Shown here: positions 1 to 8,343 of the stretch, piece by piece
Layout: each line of letters opens with the position of its first letter
Position numbering within the stretch: the stretch's first letter is position 1
Origin: Lysobacteraceae bacterium NML07-0707
Lineage (GTDB): Bacteria; Pseudomonadota; Gammaproteobacteria; Xanthomonadales; Xanthomonadaceae
Length of the DNA stretch: 64,000 nucleotides
Direction: 5' to 3'
Assembly: GCA_002798295.1 (NCBI GenBank)
Contig: NWQT01000027.1
Location: 62,001 to 126,000 of the forward strand
Notes under the pieces: model-generated
Database searches by the model: none
Told to the model about the DNA's origin: nothing
Seen by the model: the letters and a program-made list of their open reading frames with translations, nothing else
Position numbers and translations under genes: made by a program

Positions 1-760
1 TCATATGCGTCAATGTCTTGAAATCCTTGATGAAATGCGCCTGATCGTAGAAATGCACTTGCTGCGCCAATTCGGTCAGGCTGGAAAACGATTGGCTCTG
101 CATTTGACGAATAGCGTTTTGCACGCGGTTCAGCCTGATCAGCTGCTTGGGGCTGATACCGACCTGACGGGCAAATTTTCTTTCCAATTGCCTGCAACTT
201 GTCCCCGCATGCAGTGCCAGCGCCGTGACTTGGCGGAATGCCTCATTACCAGAAACAATCGCCTTCACCGCCGTCTGCACAGCCGGATCTGGACGCACCT
301 CGTGCCGGCACAAAAATCTGCACAAAAATGCCTCTACCTCCGCCAGCCGTGCAGCGCTGCATGAGGCATGCAATACCGCGTCCGCAAGCGCAGCGCCTGG
401 CGCACCCAGCACAACATCCAAAGCCAGCGCCATGTTCGCAGGCAGTACTTCCTGCAAACCTGTGAGCTGTATCCAACCATGCGGCTGGAAGCGCGTGGCG
501 AACAATACGCTTTTGCCCAATGCCTCCAGTACCAGCGGCTGACCACTCGGTCTGATGAGAAAAGCCTGTGGCTGGATCAAGCCACGGCCTTTGTCCAGAT
601 ATTGCCAATAGGAGTCTGCACAGTGAAATACCATGCTGACTCCCCCATCAGGCACGATGTGCAACCGCTGCCCGGCAGTCACACAAGCACTTTCAAAGTC
701 CCAGTGACAACGCACGAAATCACGCAGCCACGGGCTTGCAGCAAAACTCCGATAATGCAC
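1..760 (-). CDS. AraC-family transcriptional regulator (3' end outside window)
   Basis: The minus strand carries an open frame that runs off the left edge. The N-terminal half (residues about 1-100) holds motifs such as FVRCHWDFE and HIVPDGGVSMVFHC, typical of the DUF6597-type sensor domain of AraC regulators. The C-terminal half has the first helix-turn-helix region, with LNRVQNAIRQMQ and HFYDQAHFIKDFK, the usual AraC signature. A GTG at 760 is preferred because GGGA lies eight bases upstream and the protein then starts VHYRSFA, as relatives do; an ATG at 838 is possible. The second DNA-binding helix is cut off. It diverges from the hydrolase gene at 971, which it may regulate, but no operator is visible. 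Confidence 0.75.
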   Translation of the reverse strand, partial: MHYRSFAASPWLRDFVRCHWDFESACVTAGQRLHIVPDGGVSMVFHCADSYWQYLDKGRGLIQPQAFLIRPSGQPLVLEALGKSVLFATRFQPHGWIQLTGLQEVLPANMALALDVVLGAPGAALADAVLHASCSAARLAEVEAFLCRFLCRHEVRPDPAVQTAVKAIVSGNEAFRQVTALALHAGTSCRQLERKFARQVGISPKQLIRLNRVQNAIRQMQSQSFSSLTELAQQVHFYDQAHFIKDFKTLTHM

Positions 761-970
761 CCCAAAAGTCCCATGAAAGCTATGACGGAGGAAGCATAAC
801 GCTCTCGCCCGGCACACTTGCAGCCGATACGTCTCCATTACCAACACGGCTGCTTCGCCTCATTAGATTCATCACTATCTGGACATGCAGAAGTAGTAAT
901 GAGCGGATTGCGAGTTTCCGGCAATAGCTATGCAAGAATTCACCCCCTGTCTGCACCGACCAGATGAAAC
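761..970. other. divergent intergenic region
   Basis: This spacer between the AraC-type gene (minus) and the hydrolase gene (plus) should hold both promoters. It is AT-richer than its flanks around 845-905. I see no convincing promoter pair, operator palindrome or small gene in it. Confidence 0.4.
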
Positions 971-2506
971 ATGAAGCACAGCCGCTCTTTACCTATACGG
1001 CAAATTGCCATGAAACCCCTTGCCCTGGCGCTGCCATTGGCCACCCTCCTGCTGCTGGCCGCCTGTAATAACGCTGACAAAACGGCGCCCGGCAGTGAGC
1101 AAGCGGCTTACCGGCTTGGCTCGCTTGCCTTCGAGCCTTGCACGCTTGCCAATGCGCAAATCAACAAGTCGATTGCAGCGCAGTGCACCACGCTGCAAGT
1201 GCCGGAAAACCCGGATGCGCCCGATGGCCGCAAGATTGGTTTGCGCATCGCCTGGGTGCAGGCCGACAACCCGGCAGCCGCCGAGCCAGACCCGATATTC
1301 ATGCTCGCTGGCGGGCCTGGGCAGTCGGCCATCCAGAGCTTTCCGCAGGTGCAAATGGCTTTTGCCGATGTGCTGAAAAACCGCCATGTGATTTTGCTTG
1401 ACCAGCGCGGCACCGGCAGTTCCAATCTGCTGGCCTGCCCGCAGGATGATGAGCGCGCGCAACAAAACACGCCCGAGGCGATGCGCACAATGGCGCAGGC
1501 TTGCGTGCAAACACTCTCGCAAAAAGCCGACCTGCGCTACTACACCAGCACCGATGCGGTGCGTGACCTGGATACGGTACGGCAGGCCATTGGCGCTGAA
1601 AAAATCAATTTGATGGGCATCTCCTACGGCACCCGCGTGGCGCAGCAATATGCGCTGCGCTACCCGCAGCACACCCGCACCCTGGTGCTGGATTCGGTAG
1701 TGCCCAATACCCAACCGCTGGGCAGCATTTTTGCCCGCAATCTGGATGATGCGCTGGCGCTGTATTTCGCCCAATGCCAGAGTGATGCCCATTGCCGGGA
1801 ACAGCTCGGCGATACCCGTGCGCAACTGGATGCACTGCTGGCACGCCTCAGGCAACAGCCGGTACAGGTGCGCTACCGCGATGCTTCCACCCACGAAGAA
1901 ACCACGACCACACTGACCGCCGACATGCTGGCCGGGCTGGTGCGCATGTATGCCTATATGCCGCAAGCGGCCGCACTGTTGCCCAAGTTGATTCACGATG
2001 CCCATGCCGGGCGTTACGAGGGCATCACTGCGCTATCGCAGCTGCTCAGCAAGCAGGTTGGCGAAAGCATGGCAATGGGCATGCAGTTTTCGGTGATTTG
2101 CGCCGAGGACGCAGGCAGCTTCAATGCAAGCGAAGCCGACCACAACACCGTGCTGGGGGCAGGGCTGACCAAGGGCATGGCAGCGATGTGCGATGTCTGG
2201 CCGCGTGGCGCAGTCCCGGCAGACTTCCGCACGCCACTGACCGGCAAGATTCCGGTGCTGGCGATTTCCGGCGAGTTCGACCCGGTGACGCCACCGCGCT
2301 ATGGCGATGAGGCCATCGCCAAGCTCGACCACGCCATCCATCTGGTGCTCAAAGGTCAGGGGCATAACGTCATTGGCGCAGGCTGCATGCCGAAAGTATT
2401 TGCCCAGTTCGTCGAAACCGCATTCAGCGAGCCATTGCAAAGCAGCTGTCTTGACAATCTTTCCGCCGTGCCGCCGTTTACCTCTTTCAACGGGCCCAAT
2501 CCATGA
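971..2506 (+). CDS. alpha/beta hydrolase lipoprotein, TAP-like C-terminus
   Basis: This 511-residue serine hydrolase is probably a peptidase or esterase of the proline iminopeptidase/tripeptidyl aminopeptidase type. GGPGQSA (about 114-120) would form the oxyanion region, the nucleophile elbow GISYG places Ser near 218, the acid lies in GEFDP (about 434), and the catalytic His is in the QGHN stretch near 464. A lipoprotein signal with lipobox L-A-A-C32 predicts export and lipid anchoring. If translation starts at the internal ATG at 1010, the signal peptide is of normal length. Its stop overlaps the next start by four bases (ATGA), tying it to the ABC transporter genes. The substrate is unknown. 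Confidence 0.85.
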   Translation: MKHSRSLPIRQIAMKPLALALPLATLLLLAACNNADKTAPGSEQAAYRLGSLAFEPCTLANAQINKSIAAQCTTLQVPENPDAPDGRKIGLRIAWVQADNPAAAEPDPIFMLAGGPGQSAIQSFPQVQMAFADVLKNRHVILLDQRGTGSSNLLACPQDDERAQQNTPEAMRTMAQACVQTLSQKADLRYYTSTDAVRDLDTVRQAIGAEKINLMGISYGTRVAQQYALRYPQHTRTLVLDSVVPNTQPLGSIFARNLDDALALYFAQCQSDAHCREQLGDTRAQLDALLARLRQQPVQVRYRDASTHEETTTTLTADMLAGLVRMYAYMPQAAALLPKLIHDAHAGRYEGITALSQLLSKQVGESMAMGMQFSVICAEDAGSFNASEADHNTVLGAGLTKGMAAMCDVWPRGAVPADFRTPLTGKIPVLAISGEFDPVTPPRYGDEAIAKLDHAIHLVLKGQGHNVIGAGCMPKVFAQFVETAFSEPLQSSCLDNLSAVPPFTSFNGPNP

Positions 2507-3258
2507 TCAGTGCCGAAAACCTGCATAAAACCTTCCCCGGCAAGGGCAAGAAAGACGCCCCGGTCATCGCCGTCAACCGTGTCAGTTTTACCGCGCATGA
2601 TGGCCAAATCACCGGCCTGCTCGGCCCTAATGGCGCCGGCAAGACCACCACCATGCGCATGCTCTATACCCTGATGCAGCCGGAGCAAGGCCGGGTGCTG
2701 GTGGACGGCCACGACAGCGTGCGCGAAGCCGATGCGGTGCGTCGCATCCTCGGCGTGCTGCCCGATGCGCGCGGCGTGTACAAGCGTCTGACCGCGCGCG
2801 AGAACATCGAATACTTTGGCCACCTGCATGGCATGAGCGATGCCCTTATCAGCGAGCGCTTGGGCAAACTTGCCCGCGCCCTGCAGATGGAAGACTTCCT
2901 TGACCGCCAGACCGAAGGCTTCAGCCAGGGGCAGCGCACCAAGACCGCAATCGCCCGCGCGCTGATTCACGACCCGAAAAACGTGATTCTGGACGAGCCG
3001 ACCAATGGCCTGGACGTGATGACCACCCGCGGCCTGCGCGATTTTTTGCGGCAGTTGCGCGCCGAAGGACGCTGCGTGATTTTCTCCAGCCACATCATGC
3101 AGGAGGTCGCCGCGCTATGTGACCACATCGTCATCATCGCCCAGGGGCGGGTGATGGCCGCAGGCAGCCCCGACGAGCTGCGCGCGCAAGCCGGGCTTGA
3201 AAACCTTGAGGATGCCTTCGTGAAACTCATTGGCAGCGAGGAGGGTCTGTTCGCATGA
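2503..3258 (+). CDS. natA: ABC transporter ATP-binding protein, NatA type
   Basis: The 251-residue ATPase subunit has Walker A GPNGAGKT at 41-48, an FSQGQ signature near 140 and Walker B ILDEPTNGLD near 158. The domain arrangement and the ABC-2 permease partner fit the NatA family, whose founding member extrudes sodium in Bacillus; the substrate here is not evident. It overlaps both neighbours by ATGA, so the hydrolase, ATPase and permease are probably translationally coupled as one operon. Confidence 0.9.
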   Translation: MISAENLHKTFPGKGKKDAPVIAVNRVSFTAHDGQITGLLGPNGAGKTTTMRMLYTLMQPEQGRVLVDGHDSVREADAVRRILGVLPDARGVYKRLTARENIEYFGHLHGMSDALISERLGKLARALQMEDFLDRQTEGFSQGQRTKTAIARALIHDPKNVILDEPTNGLDVMTTRGLRDFLRQLRAEGRCVIFSSHIMQEVAALCDHIVIIAQGRVMAAGSPDELRAQAGLENLEDAFVKLIGSEEGLFA

Positions 3259-4445
3259 GCCGTTTTGCCACTGTCTGGACCGTGCTGAAAAAAGAATTGC
3301 GCGACTTCTCGCGCGACCGCAAAACCTTTCTGATGACCCTGCTGCTCGGCCCATTGCTGTATCCGCTCATCATGCTGGGCATGGGCAAGCTTACCGAGCT
3401 GCGCATCAGCACCCAGCTGGAAAAACCGCTGGAAATCCCGGTTATCGGCCATGAGCACGCCCCCAATCTGATGGCCTTCCTTGCCCGCTACGATATCCGC
3501 CCGCAAAAAGACCCGCCTGCGGATGTGGAAGCTGCCATCCGCGAACAGCGCGAGGATGTGGCGCTGATCATCGAGCCGGCCTTTGCCGAGCAATGGCAAA
3601 GCGGCGAGCCTGCGCGCGTGGTGATGCTGGCCGACTCCACCCGGCGCGCGGCAGAAATCCCGATGCAAAGGCTGACGCGCGTATTGCAGGCCTATGGCAG
3701 CAGTACCGGCAATCTGCGCCTGCTGGCGCGCGGTATCAACCCGGCCGTGACCCAGGCCATCGCCATCGACCACAAGGATCTTGCCACCCCCGAGGCCAAA
3801 CGCGGCATGCTGCTGGCCATCATCATGCCCCTGATTCTCTTGATTTTCGCCTTCATCGGCGGCGCCCACCTGTCGATGGACAGCACGGCCGGCGAGCGCG
3901 AGCGGCAATCGCTGGAACCGCTCCTGACCACGCCTGCTGCACGCGAGGCGCTGGTCAGCGGCAAGATGCTGGCCGCTGCCGCAGTCGGCATCACCGGGCT
4001 GCTGCTCACCCTGGTGGCCTTCAAGCTCAGCGCCACCTTGGTCGGCACCGGCATGGCGAAGATGATGGATGTCAGCCTCAGCGCCATCGCGCAAATGCTG
4101 CTGGTTCTGCTGCCGCTGGTCTTGATTGGCACCGCGCTTTTGACCGCACTCTCGTCCTATGCCAAGAGCATGAAAGAAGCCCAGGCCAACCTTACCTGGC
4201 TGATGTTCCTGCCAATGCTGCCTGCCTATGCGCTGATGGCCTATCCAATCAAGGACACCGCCCTGTGGCAGTACGCCGTGCCGTTCCTTTCGCAAAACCA
4301 GATGCTCTCGCGCATCTCGCGTGGAGACGCCATCGCGGCAGAGCAATGGGGCGTGTACCTGGCCGCCGCCCTGCTATTGGCCACCCTCCTCTGGCTGGCT
4401 GCTGTATGGCGTTACAAGCAGGAAAAGCTTGCCATCAGCAGCTAA
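3255..4445 (+). CDS. natB: ABC transporter permease, NatB/ABC-2 type
   Basis: This 396-residue membrane subunit has the ABC-2 layout: one N-terminal membrane segment (about 20-45), a large extracytoplasmic loop to about 175, then a run of hydrophobic helices from about 190 to 390. The stretch STAGERERQSLEPLLTTPA after the first C-terminal helix is a hallmark of NatB/ABC-2 permeases. It partners the ATPase encoded upstream with a four-base overlap. The transported substrate cannot be read from the sequence. Confidence 0.88.
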   Translation: MSRFATVWTVLKKELRDFSRDRKTFLMTLLLGPLLYPLIMLGMGKLTELRISTQLEKPLEIPVIGHEHAPNLMAFLARYDIRPQKDPPADVEAAIREQREDVALIIEPAFAEQWQSGEPARVVMLADSTRRAAEIPMQRLTRVLQAYGSSTGNLRLLARGINPAVTQAIAIDHKDLATPEAKRGMLLAIIMPLILLIFAFIGGAHLSMDSTAGERERQSLEPLLTTPAAREALVSGKMLAAAAVGITGLLLTLVAFKLSATLVGTGMAKMMDVSLSAIAQMLLVLLPLVLIGTALLTALSSYAKSMKEAQANLTWLMFLPMLPAYALMAYPIKDTALWQYAVPFLSQNQMLSRISRGDAIAAEQWGVYLAAALLLATLLWLAAVWRYKQEKLAISS

Positions 4446-4473
4446 CAGGCTGATACCGCGAAAGCCCAAGAAC

Positions 4474-4502
4474 AAACCCGGTCACGTGCCGGGTTTTGTT
4501 TT
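4474..4502. terminator. intrinsic terminator between convergent genes
   Basis: The arms 4474-4481 (AAACCCGG) and 4489-4496 (CCGGGTTT) form a perfect 8-bp stem with a seven-base loop, followed by a T-rich run. It ends the NatAB operon and may also serve the convergent gene ending at 4501. Confidence 0.75.
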
Positions 4503-5007
4503 AATCGCAAGCCTTGCCTTCCATGCGGAAATCCAGGGCAAATTTCGGCAAGTCCGGGGACGGACCGGCATTCATGGCGTCTTGCAGATAGATGCGGCTG
4601 CGTCCCTGGGCATCCAGTTTGGGCGGCATCACTTTGCCCGGATGGCGCCAGACACGCAACACGGCCTGCTGTGAAGGGCAAGCGGCACTGGGGATACGCA
4701 CAATGTCATTGAGCAGCCAGCCCGTGGCCGTACTGGGCTTGACTACGCTCGCATCCTGCAACAGCGCCCGCGGCCGGCACTGGCTGCTGCTTTGCACCAC
4801 TTCTACCTGATAAGGCTGTGCCGGGTCGCCGGTGAACTGCCCCTGCGCGCGGCTACAGGTTTCGGGAATGGTGCGCATGCTATGCAGCACGCCCACGGCC
4901 TGCGGGCTCGCCGCTTGCCGGGTGATTTCCGGCTTTTCCTGATTCGCCTCGGCAATTCCGCCGATGCACAACAGCACGCTCATCATCAAAAACCGTTGCA
5001 TCTGCAC
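4501..5007 (-). CDS. secreted hypothetical protein
   Basis: The 168-residue product starts with a clear signal peptide (MQMQRFLMMSVLLCIGGIAEA), so it is probably periplasmic. The mature part has Cys residues at several places (ETCS, SSQCR, AACPS, KACD), which could form disulfides. I do not recognise a domain. It stands alone on the minus strand, convergent with the ABC permease. Codon use resembles its neighbours, so it is probably a real lineage-specific gene. Confidence 0.6.
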   Translation of the reverse strand: MQMQRFLMMSVLLCIGGIAEANQEKPEITRQAASPQAVGVLHSMRTIPETCSRAQGQFTGDPAQPYQVEVVQSSSQCRPRALLQDASVVKPSTATGWLLNDIVRIPSAACPSQQAVLRVWRHPGKVMPPKLDAQGRSRIYLQDAMNAGPSPDLPKFALDFRMEGKACD

Positions 5008-5138
5008 TATCCCGGTCAGCTCAAAACGGCATCAGCCTCTCATGCTGCGGCTGAACCGTCTCCATCGGCAGGCTGCATACAAGCATTTCACCCGAAAGGT
5101 TTACACTCAAAACGTCTTTCAACCCCAAGGTGATCACC

Positions 5139-6716
5139 ATGCCTCCCCAACTTCCCTGGCAGGTTTCCCTGCAACATTCTCTGGGCAGTTATCTGCCACA
5201 TCTGCTTGGCGGCATTGCCATTCTTCTGGTTGGCTGGTTCGTAGCGTTGGCCTTGGCGGCAGGCACCCGCAAGGGGCTGTCGGCCATCGGCCTCAACCGG
5301 CGCCTGAATGGTGCAACACCGGAAGCCTCCGATTTCAACTACGAAAAACTGGCGGCACGGCTGGTGTTCTGGTTCGTGCTGCTGCTGGCTGCACTTGGCA
5401 TGTTCAGCGTGTTCAATGTCGATGGCGTTTCCGGCCCGCTGTCGGTACTTGCCTCCACGGTATTGAGCTATCTGCCGCGCATTTTGCTGGCACTGCTGCT
5501 GTCGGTACTGGGCTGGATTGTCGCCACCTTGGTACGCAGCCTGATTAACCGCGGCCTCAATGCCACACGCCTTGACGAGAAACTCTCCGAAGGCGCGGAC
5601 ATGCCCCCGGTTTCCAATGCCATGGGCAATGTCGCCTATTGGCTGGTGCTGCTGCTGTTCCTGCCCGCGATTGTCGGCGTGCTGCAAATCGAAGGCCTGA
5701 TGACGCCGCTGACGCTGATGACCAACGACATCATGGGCATGCTGCCCAATATCTTCGTGGCCGTGTTTTTCGCCATCGGCGGCTGGGTGGTGGCCAAACT
5801 GGTACGCGGCCTGGTCAGCAACCTGCTGGCCTCGACCCGCATCGACCAGTTCTCTGCACGCAATGAGGCTACCCGCGACCTGCGCCTGTCGCAGCTGGGC
5901 GGCACGCTGGCATTCATCCTGATTTTCGTCCCGGCACTGATTGCTGCACTGGATGCCCTCAAGATTGAAGCCATTTCCGCGCCGCTGACCCGCATGCTGG
6001 ACATCATGGTGTCGGCCATTCCCGGCATTCTGGCCGCGACCGCCGTGCTGCTGCTGGCCTGGTTCATTGGCCGCTTTGCCGCCGACGTCATTGCCCGCCT
6101 GCTCTCCAGCCTGGGACTTGACCGCCTGCCCGAACGTCTGGGGCTGGGGCATGTTTTCCCGGCAAGCGCAAAGCCTGAAGTGGACGCTGTAGTTGACGCT
6201 GTAGTTACGGAAATCGCTCCGCTGCAAAGTACTTCCGCCATCCCGACACGCGCACCGACTTCGCTGTCGGATTTTGCCGGCAAGCTGGCGCTGTTTTTCA
6301 TCATGCTCTTTGCCACCGTCGAGGCCGCTGACCTGGTTGGCTTCACCGCCATCCGCGACCTTGCCACCACCTTCATTGCCTTCGGTGGCGACATCCTGCT
6401 GGGTCTGACCATTCTGGTAATTGGCTATTGGCTGGCGAACCTGGCCGCACTGGCCATCCAGCGCGCCAACGCCGGCAATGCCCTGCTGCTCTCGCGCATC
6501 GCCCGCGTGGCCATCACCGCCCTGGTGCTGGCGATGGGACTGCGCGCAATGGGCGTTGCCAACGACATCGTGTATCTGGCCTTTGCCCTGACCCTGGGCG
6601 CCGTGGCTGTGGCGCTGGCCATCGCCTTTGGTGTCGGCGGTCGCCATGCGGCAGGCCGCATTGCCGAACGCTGGGCACAGCAATATCTGGACAAAAAGCG
6701 CGATCAGGACAACTGA
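5139..6716 (+). CDS. mechanosensitive-channel-like membrane protein with repeated TM helices
   Basis: The 525-residue integral membrane protein is built from repeats of a conserved transmembrane helix unit, seen in LLGGIAILLVGWFVA, LPRILLALLLSVLGWIVA, LPNIFVAVFFAIGGWVVA and IPGILAATAVLLLAWFI. This is the TM_helix (CmpX-like) architecture annotated as mechanosensitive ion channel family. The region near 350-390 is hydrophilic and probably cytoplasmic. The ATG at 5139 is chosen because AAGG lies eight bases upstream; a GTG at 5130 is in frame. It is monocistronic, with a terminator after it. A role in osmotic or envelope stress is inferred from the family. Confidence 0.8.
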   Translation: MPPQLPWQVSLQHSLGSYLPHLLGGIAILLVGWFVALALAAGTRKGLSAIGLNRRLNGATPEASDFNYEKLAARLVFWFVLLLAALGMFSVFNVDGVSGPLSVLASTVLSYLPRILLALLLSVLGWIVATLVRSLINRGLNATRLDEKLSEGADMPPVSNAMGNVAYWLVLLLFLPAIVGVLQIEGLMTPLTLMTNDIMGMLPNIFVAVFFAIGGWVVAKLVRGLVSNLLASTRIDQFSARNEATRDLRLSQLGGTLAFILIFVPALIAALDALKIEAISAPLTRMLDIMVSAIPGILAATAVLLLAWFIGRFAADVIARLLSSLGLDRLPERLGLGHVFPASAKPEVDAVVDAVVTEIAPLQSTSAIPTRAPTSLSDFAGKLALFFIMLFATVEAADLVGFTAIRDLATTFIAFGGDILLGLTILVIGYWLANLAALAIQRANAGNALLLSRIARVAITALVLAMGLRAMGVANDIVYLAFALTLGAVAVALAIAFGVGGRHAAGRIAERWAQQYLDKKRDQDN

Positions 6717-6732
6717 TTCAAGTCCACACTGC

Positions 6733-6769
6733 AAACGGCGATTCGGACAAGTTCCGGGTCGCCGTTTTT
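6733..6769 (+). terminator. intrinsic terminator
   Basis: The arms 6733-6741 and 6759-6767 form a perfect 9-bp stem (AAACGGCGA/TCGCCGTTT) with inner GG/CC pairing possible, followed by T5. It lies 16 bases after the channel gene and before ppa. Confidence 0.8.
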
Positions 6770-6826
6770 CATGGGCGCCTGCCCGCGTAAAATTGACGGC
6801 CTTATCCCCAACAATGGAGCCAGCTC

Positions 6827-7378
6827 ATGGGTCTTAGTCGCGTTACCACCGGCAAAAATCCGCCGGATGAAATCAATGTCATCATCGAAATCCCCAAGGA
6901 TGCCGACCCGGTCAAATACGAAGTGGACAAGGAGTCCGGCGCGATTTTCGTTGACCGCATCCTGTCAACGCCGATGCGCTATCCCTGCAACTACGGCTAT
7001 GTGCCGCATACGCTTTGCGGTGACGGTGACCCGGCCGATGTGCTGGTGATTCTGCACCTGCCGCTGTTGCCTGGCAGCGTGGTGCGCTGCCGCCCGGTCG
7101 GCGTTTTGAAAATGTCAGACGAAGCCGGTAGCGACGAAAAGCTGATTGCCGTGCCGGTTTCCAAGATTTACTCGCGCTATGCCGATATTGAAAACGTCAG
7201 CGAACTGAGCGCGCACTGGGTCGAACGTATCGGCCACTTCTTCGAACACTACAAAGACCTTGAAAAAGGCAAGTGGGTCAAAATCGCCGGCTGGGGCGAT
7301 GCTGAAGAAGCCAAAACCATCCTGCGCGATGCCGTTGAGCGCTTCAACGCATTGCCGGAAGCAGAAAAAGTTTTCTGA
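6827..7378 (+). CDS. ppa: inorganic pyrophosphatase
   Basis: This 183-residue family I soluble pyrophosphatase hydrolyses pyrophosphate to two phosphates and so drives biosynthetic reactions in the cytoplasm. The active-site residues are visible: the conserved IEIPKD start, YEVDKESG, RYPCNYGYVPHT, and the metal-binding DGDPADVL segment near 65-72. GGAG at 6816-6819 supports the ATG at 6827. Terminators flank it on both sides, so it is a single-gene unit. Confidence 0.96.
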   Translation: MGLSRVTTGKNPPDEINVIIEIPKDADPVKYEVDKESGAIFVDRILSTPMRYPCNYGYVPHTLCGDGDPADVLVILHLPLLPGSVVRCRPVGVLKMSDEAGSDEKLIAVPVSKIYSRYADIENVSELSAHWVERIGHFFEHYKDLEKGKWVKIAGWGDAEEAKTILRDAVERFNALPEAEKVF

Positions 7379-7387
7379 TCCTGCCAC

Positions 7388-7417
7388 CCCCTGCCTGCAT
7401 GACGGGCAGGGGTTTTT
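7388..7417 (+). terminator. intrinsic terminator after ppa
   Basis: CCCCTGCC (7388-7395) pairs with GGCAGGGG (7405-7412) around a nine-base loop, followed by T5. It lies ten bases past the ppa stop. Confidence 0.85.
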
Positions 7418-7499
7418 GCTTAGCTGCCGTTTCCCAACAGGCGAAGTGAAGCAGAGATGGAGGCTCTCGAGCCAAACCACCTGCTTCAGGAGTCCTCGG

Positions 7500-7740
7500 A
7501 TGAACTCTCACGAGAATATCGCATTGACACCCAAAGGGTGAGCCTATCTGCTCTCTCAGATTGCCGTATGGGGCTTGGTCGCAGCAGCTCAGGTAACTGG
7601 TATCAGTGCCCAGCCCGGCCATCGCGCCACCGCTACCCGCCTAGTGTGGGCTGGGAGGTATTGCATATGGCTATCGATAACCACTCACACATAGGCTTCA
7701 GCCTGGTGCTGCCCGATGAAACCGCCATTAGTGCCTGTAC
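7500..7740 (+). pseudogene. IS481-family transposase remnant
   Basis: Pieces of an IS481-type transposase can be followed across frames. An ATG at 7500 starts MNSHENIALTPKG, matching the family N-terminus, and then a stop. In a shifted frame AVWGLVAAAQVTGIS resembles the helix-turn-helix. GHRATATR follows directly, where the intact protein would have a much longer interval. After another shift GWEVLHMAIDNHSHIGFSLV resembles the first catalytic-Asp strand of the DDE core. At least two frameshifts and a large internal deletion make it non-functional. Terminal repeats were not identified. Confidence 0.65.
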
Positions 7741-8034
7741 CATTTGCTGGCGACCACTCCTTACTACCCGCAGCCTGGAATGCCATAGCACTTGGCAAGT
7801 GTTCTCAGACTCTCTTGTATTGCTCGAAGGTTTGCCACTGTCGTTGTGGCGCTTGCATGGAGTACTTGGCTCATAGTGCCTACTTGCATTCGAGGGAGAA
7901 GATTGAACCATTAAATTCTGGGATCCCCCCCCTCTACGCTGCGCATAGCAGAGAGATTGGGGCACTGTGGGCTGTAGGTGAGAAGGGAGTGATTCCATCA
8001 TGTAGTCACAACTAGGTAATTCAGTGCAACAGGC
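7741..8034. other. degenerate DNA after the IS remnant, no intact gene
   Basis: No frame here carries a recognisable protein. The composition is less GC-rich than the flanks, with runs such as GATCCCCCCCC near 7921. It probably contains the decayed 3' part of the insertion sequence and its junction with the fragment at 8035-8157. Confidence 0.4.
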
Positions 8035-8157
8035 TCACACCAGCCCAGCGCGTTCCTCATCGGAAAGATAGCCAGTCGCATCCAGCAAGGCCTGTACATA
8101 GTCAGGCAGCGGGACGGGCGACGGGGCAACGGATTGGGCAGTATTGGGCTGGCTCAT
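8035..8157 (-). pseudogene. short ORF resembling the N-terminus of SpoT/RelA, probably truncated
   Basis: A 40-codon minus-strand frame starts at ATG 8157 and encodes LPDYVQALLDATGYLSDEE followed by RAGLV and a stop. Relatives of bifunctional (p)ppGpp synthetase/hydrolase begin with a similar short leader and a YL..(E/D)..L helix just before the HD domain. Nothing of the HD domain follows: the frame ends where the insertion-sequence remnant begins. I therefore read it as the 5' stub of a disrupted gene. It might instead be a genuine small protein. The ribosome-binding site is weak. Confidence 0.4.
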
Positions 8158-8293
8158 ATGGCGAGACTAAAGCCTTGTGCGCGCCAGGGAAAGGGGGCTG
8201 CAAGAACTACAAGCGCCATATCAGCCAGCACACTGCGAATGGCAGTGAACCGCGTCCCCGCATTGAAGAAGTGAACAGGCGCAACACAATTGT

Positions 8294-8330
8294 GAAAAGC
8301 GCAGGCATCCAGCCTGCGCTTTTCGTTTCA
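8294..8330 (-). terminator. intrinsic terminator, likely bidirectional
   Basis: GAAAAGCGCAGGC (8294-8306) pairs perfectly with 8312-8324 around a five-base loop. The T-rich arm makes a terminator for the minus-strand gene ending at 8344. Confidence 0.75.
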
Positions 8331-8343
8331 CGCGCCGCAGAAA

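Noticed and set aside
989-2005. 338-codon minus-strand frame
   Set aside because: It lies antisense to the hydrolase gene, has no recognisable domain, and reads as a GC-driven shadow.
5088-6734. 548-codon minus-strand frame
   Set aside because: It is antisense to the channel-like gene, full of Gln/His/Arg repeats, and has no family resemblance or ribosome site.
7457-7876. 139-codon plus-strand frame
   Set aside because: Only its middle matches IS481 transposase; the ends are out-of-frame remnants, so it is not a gene.
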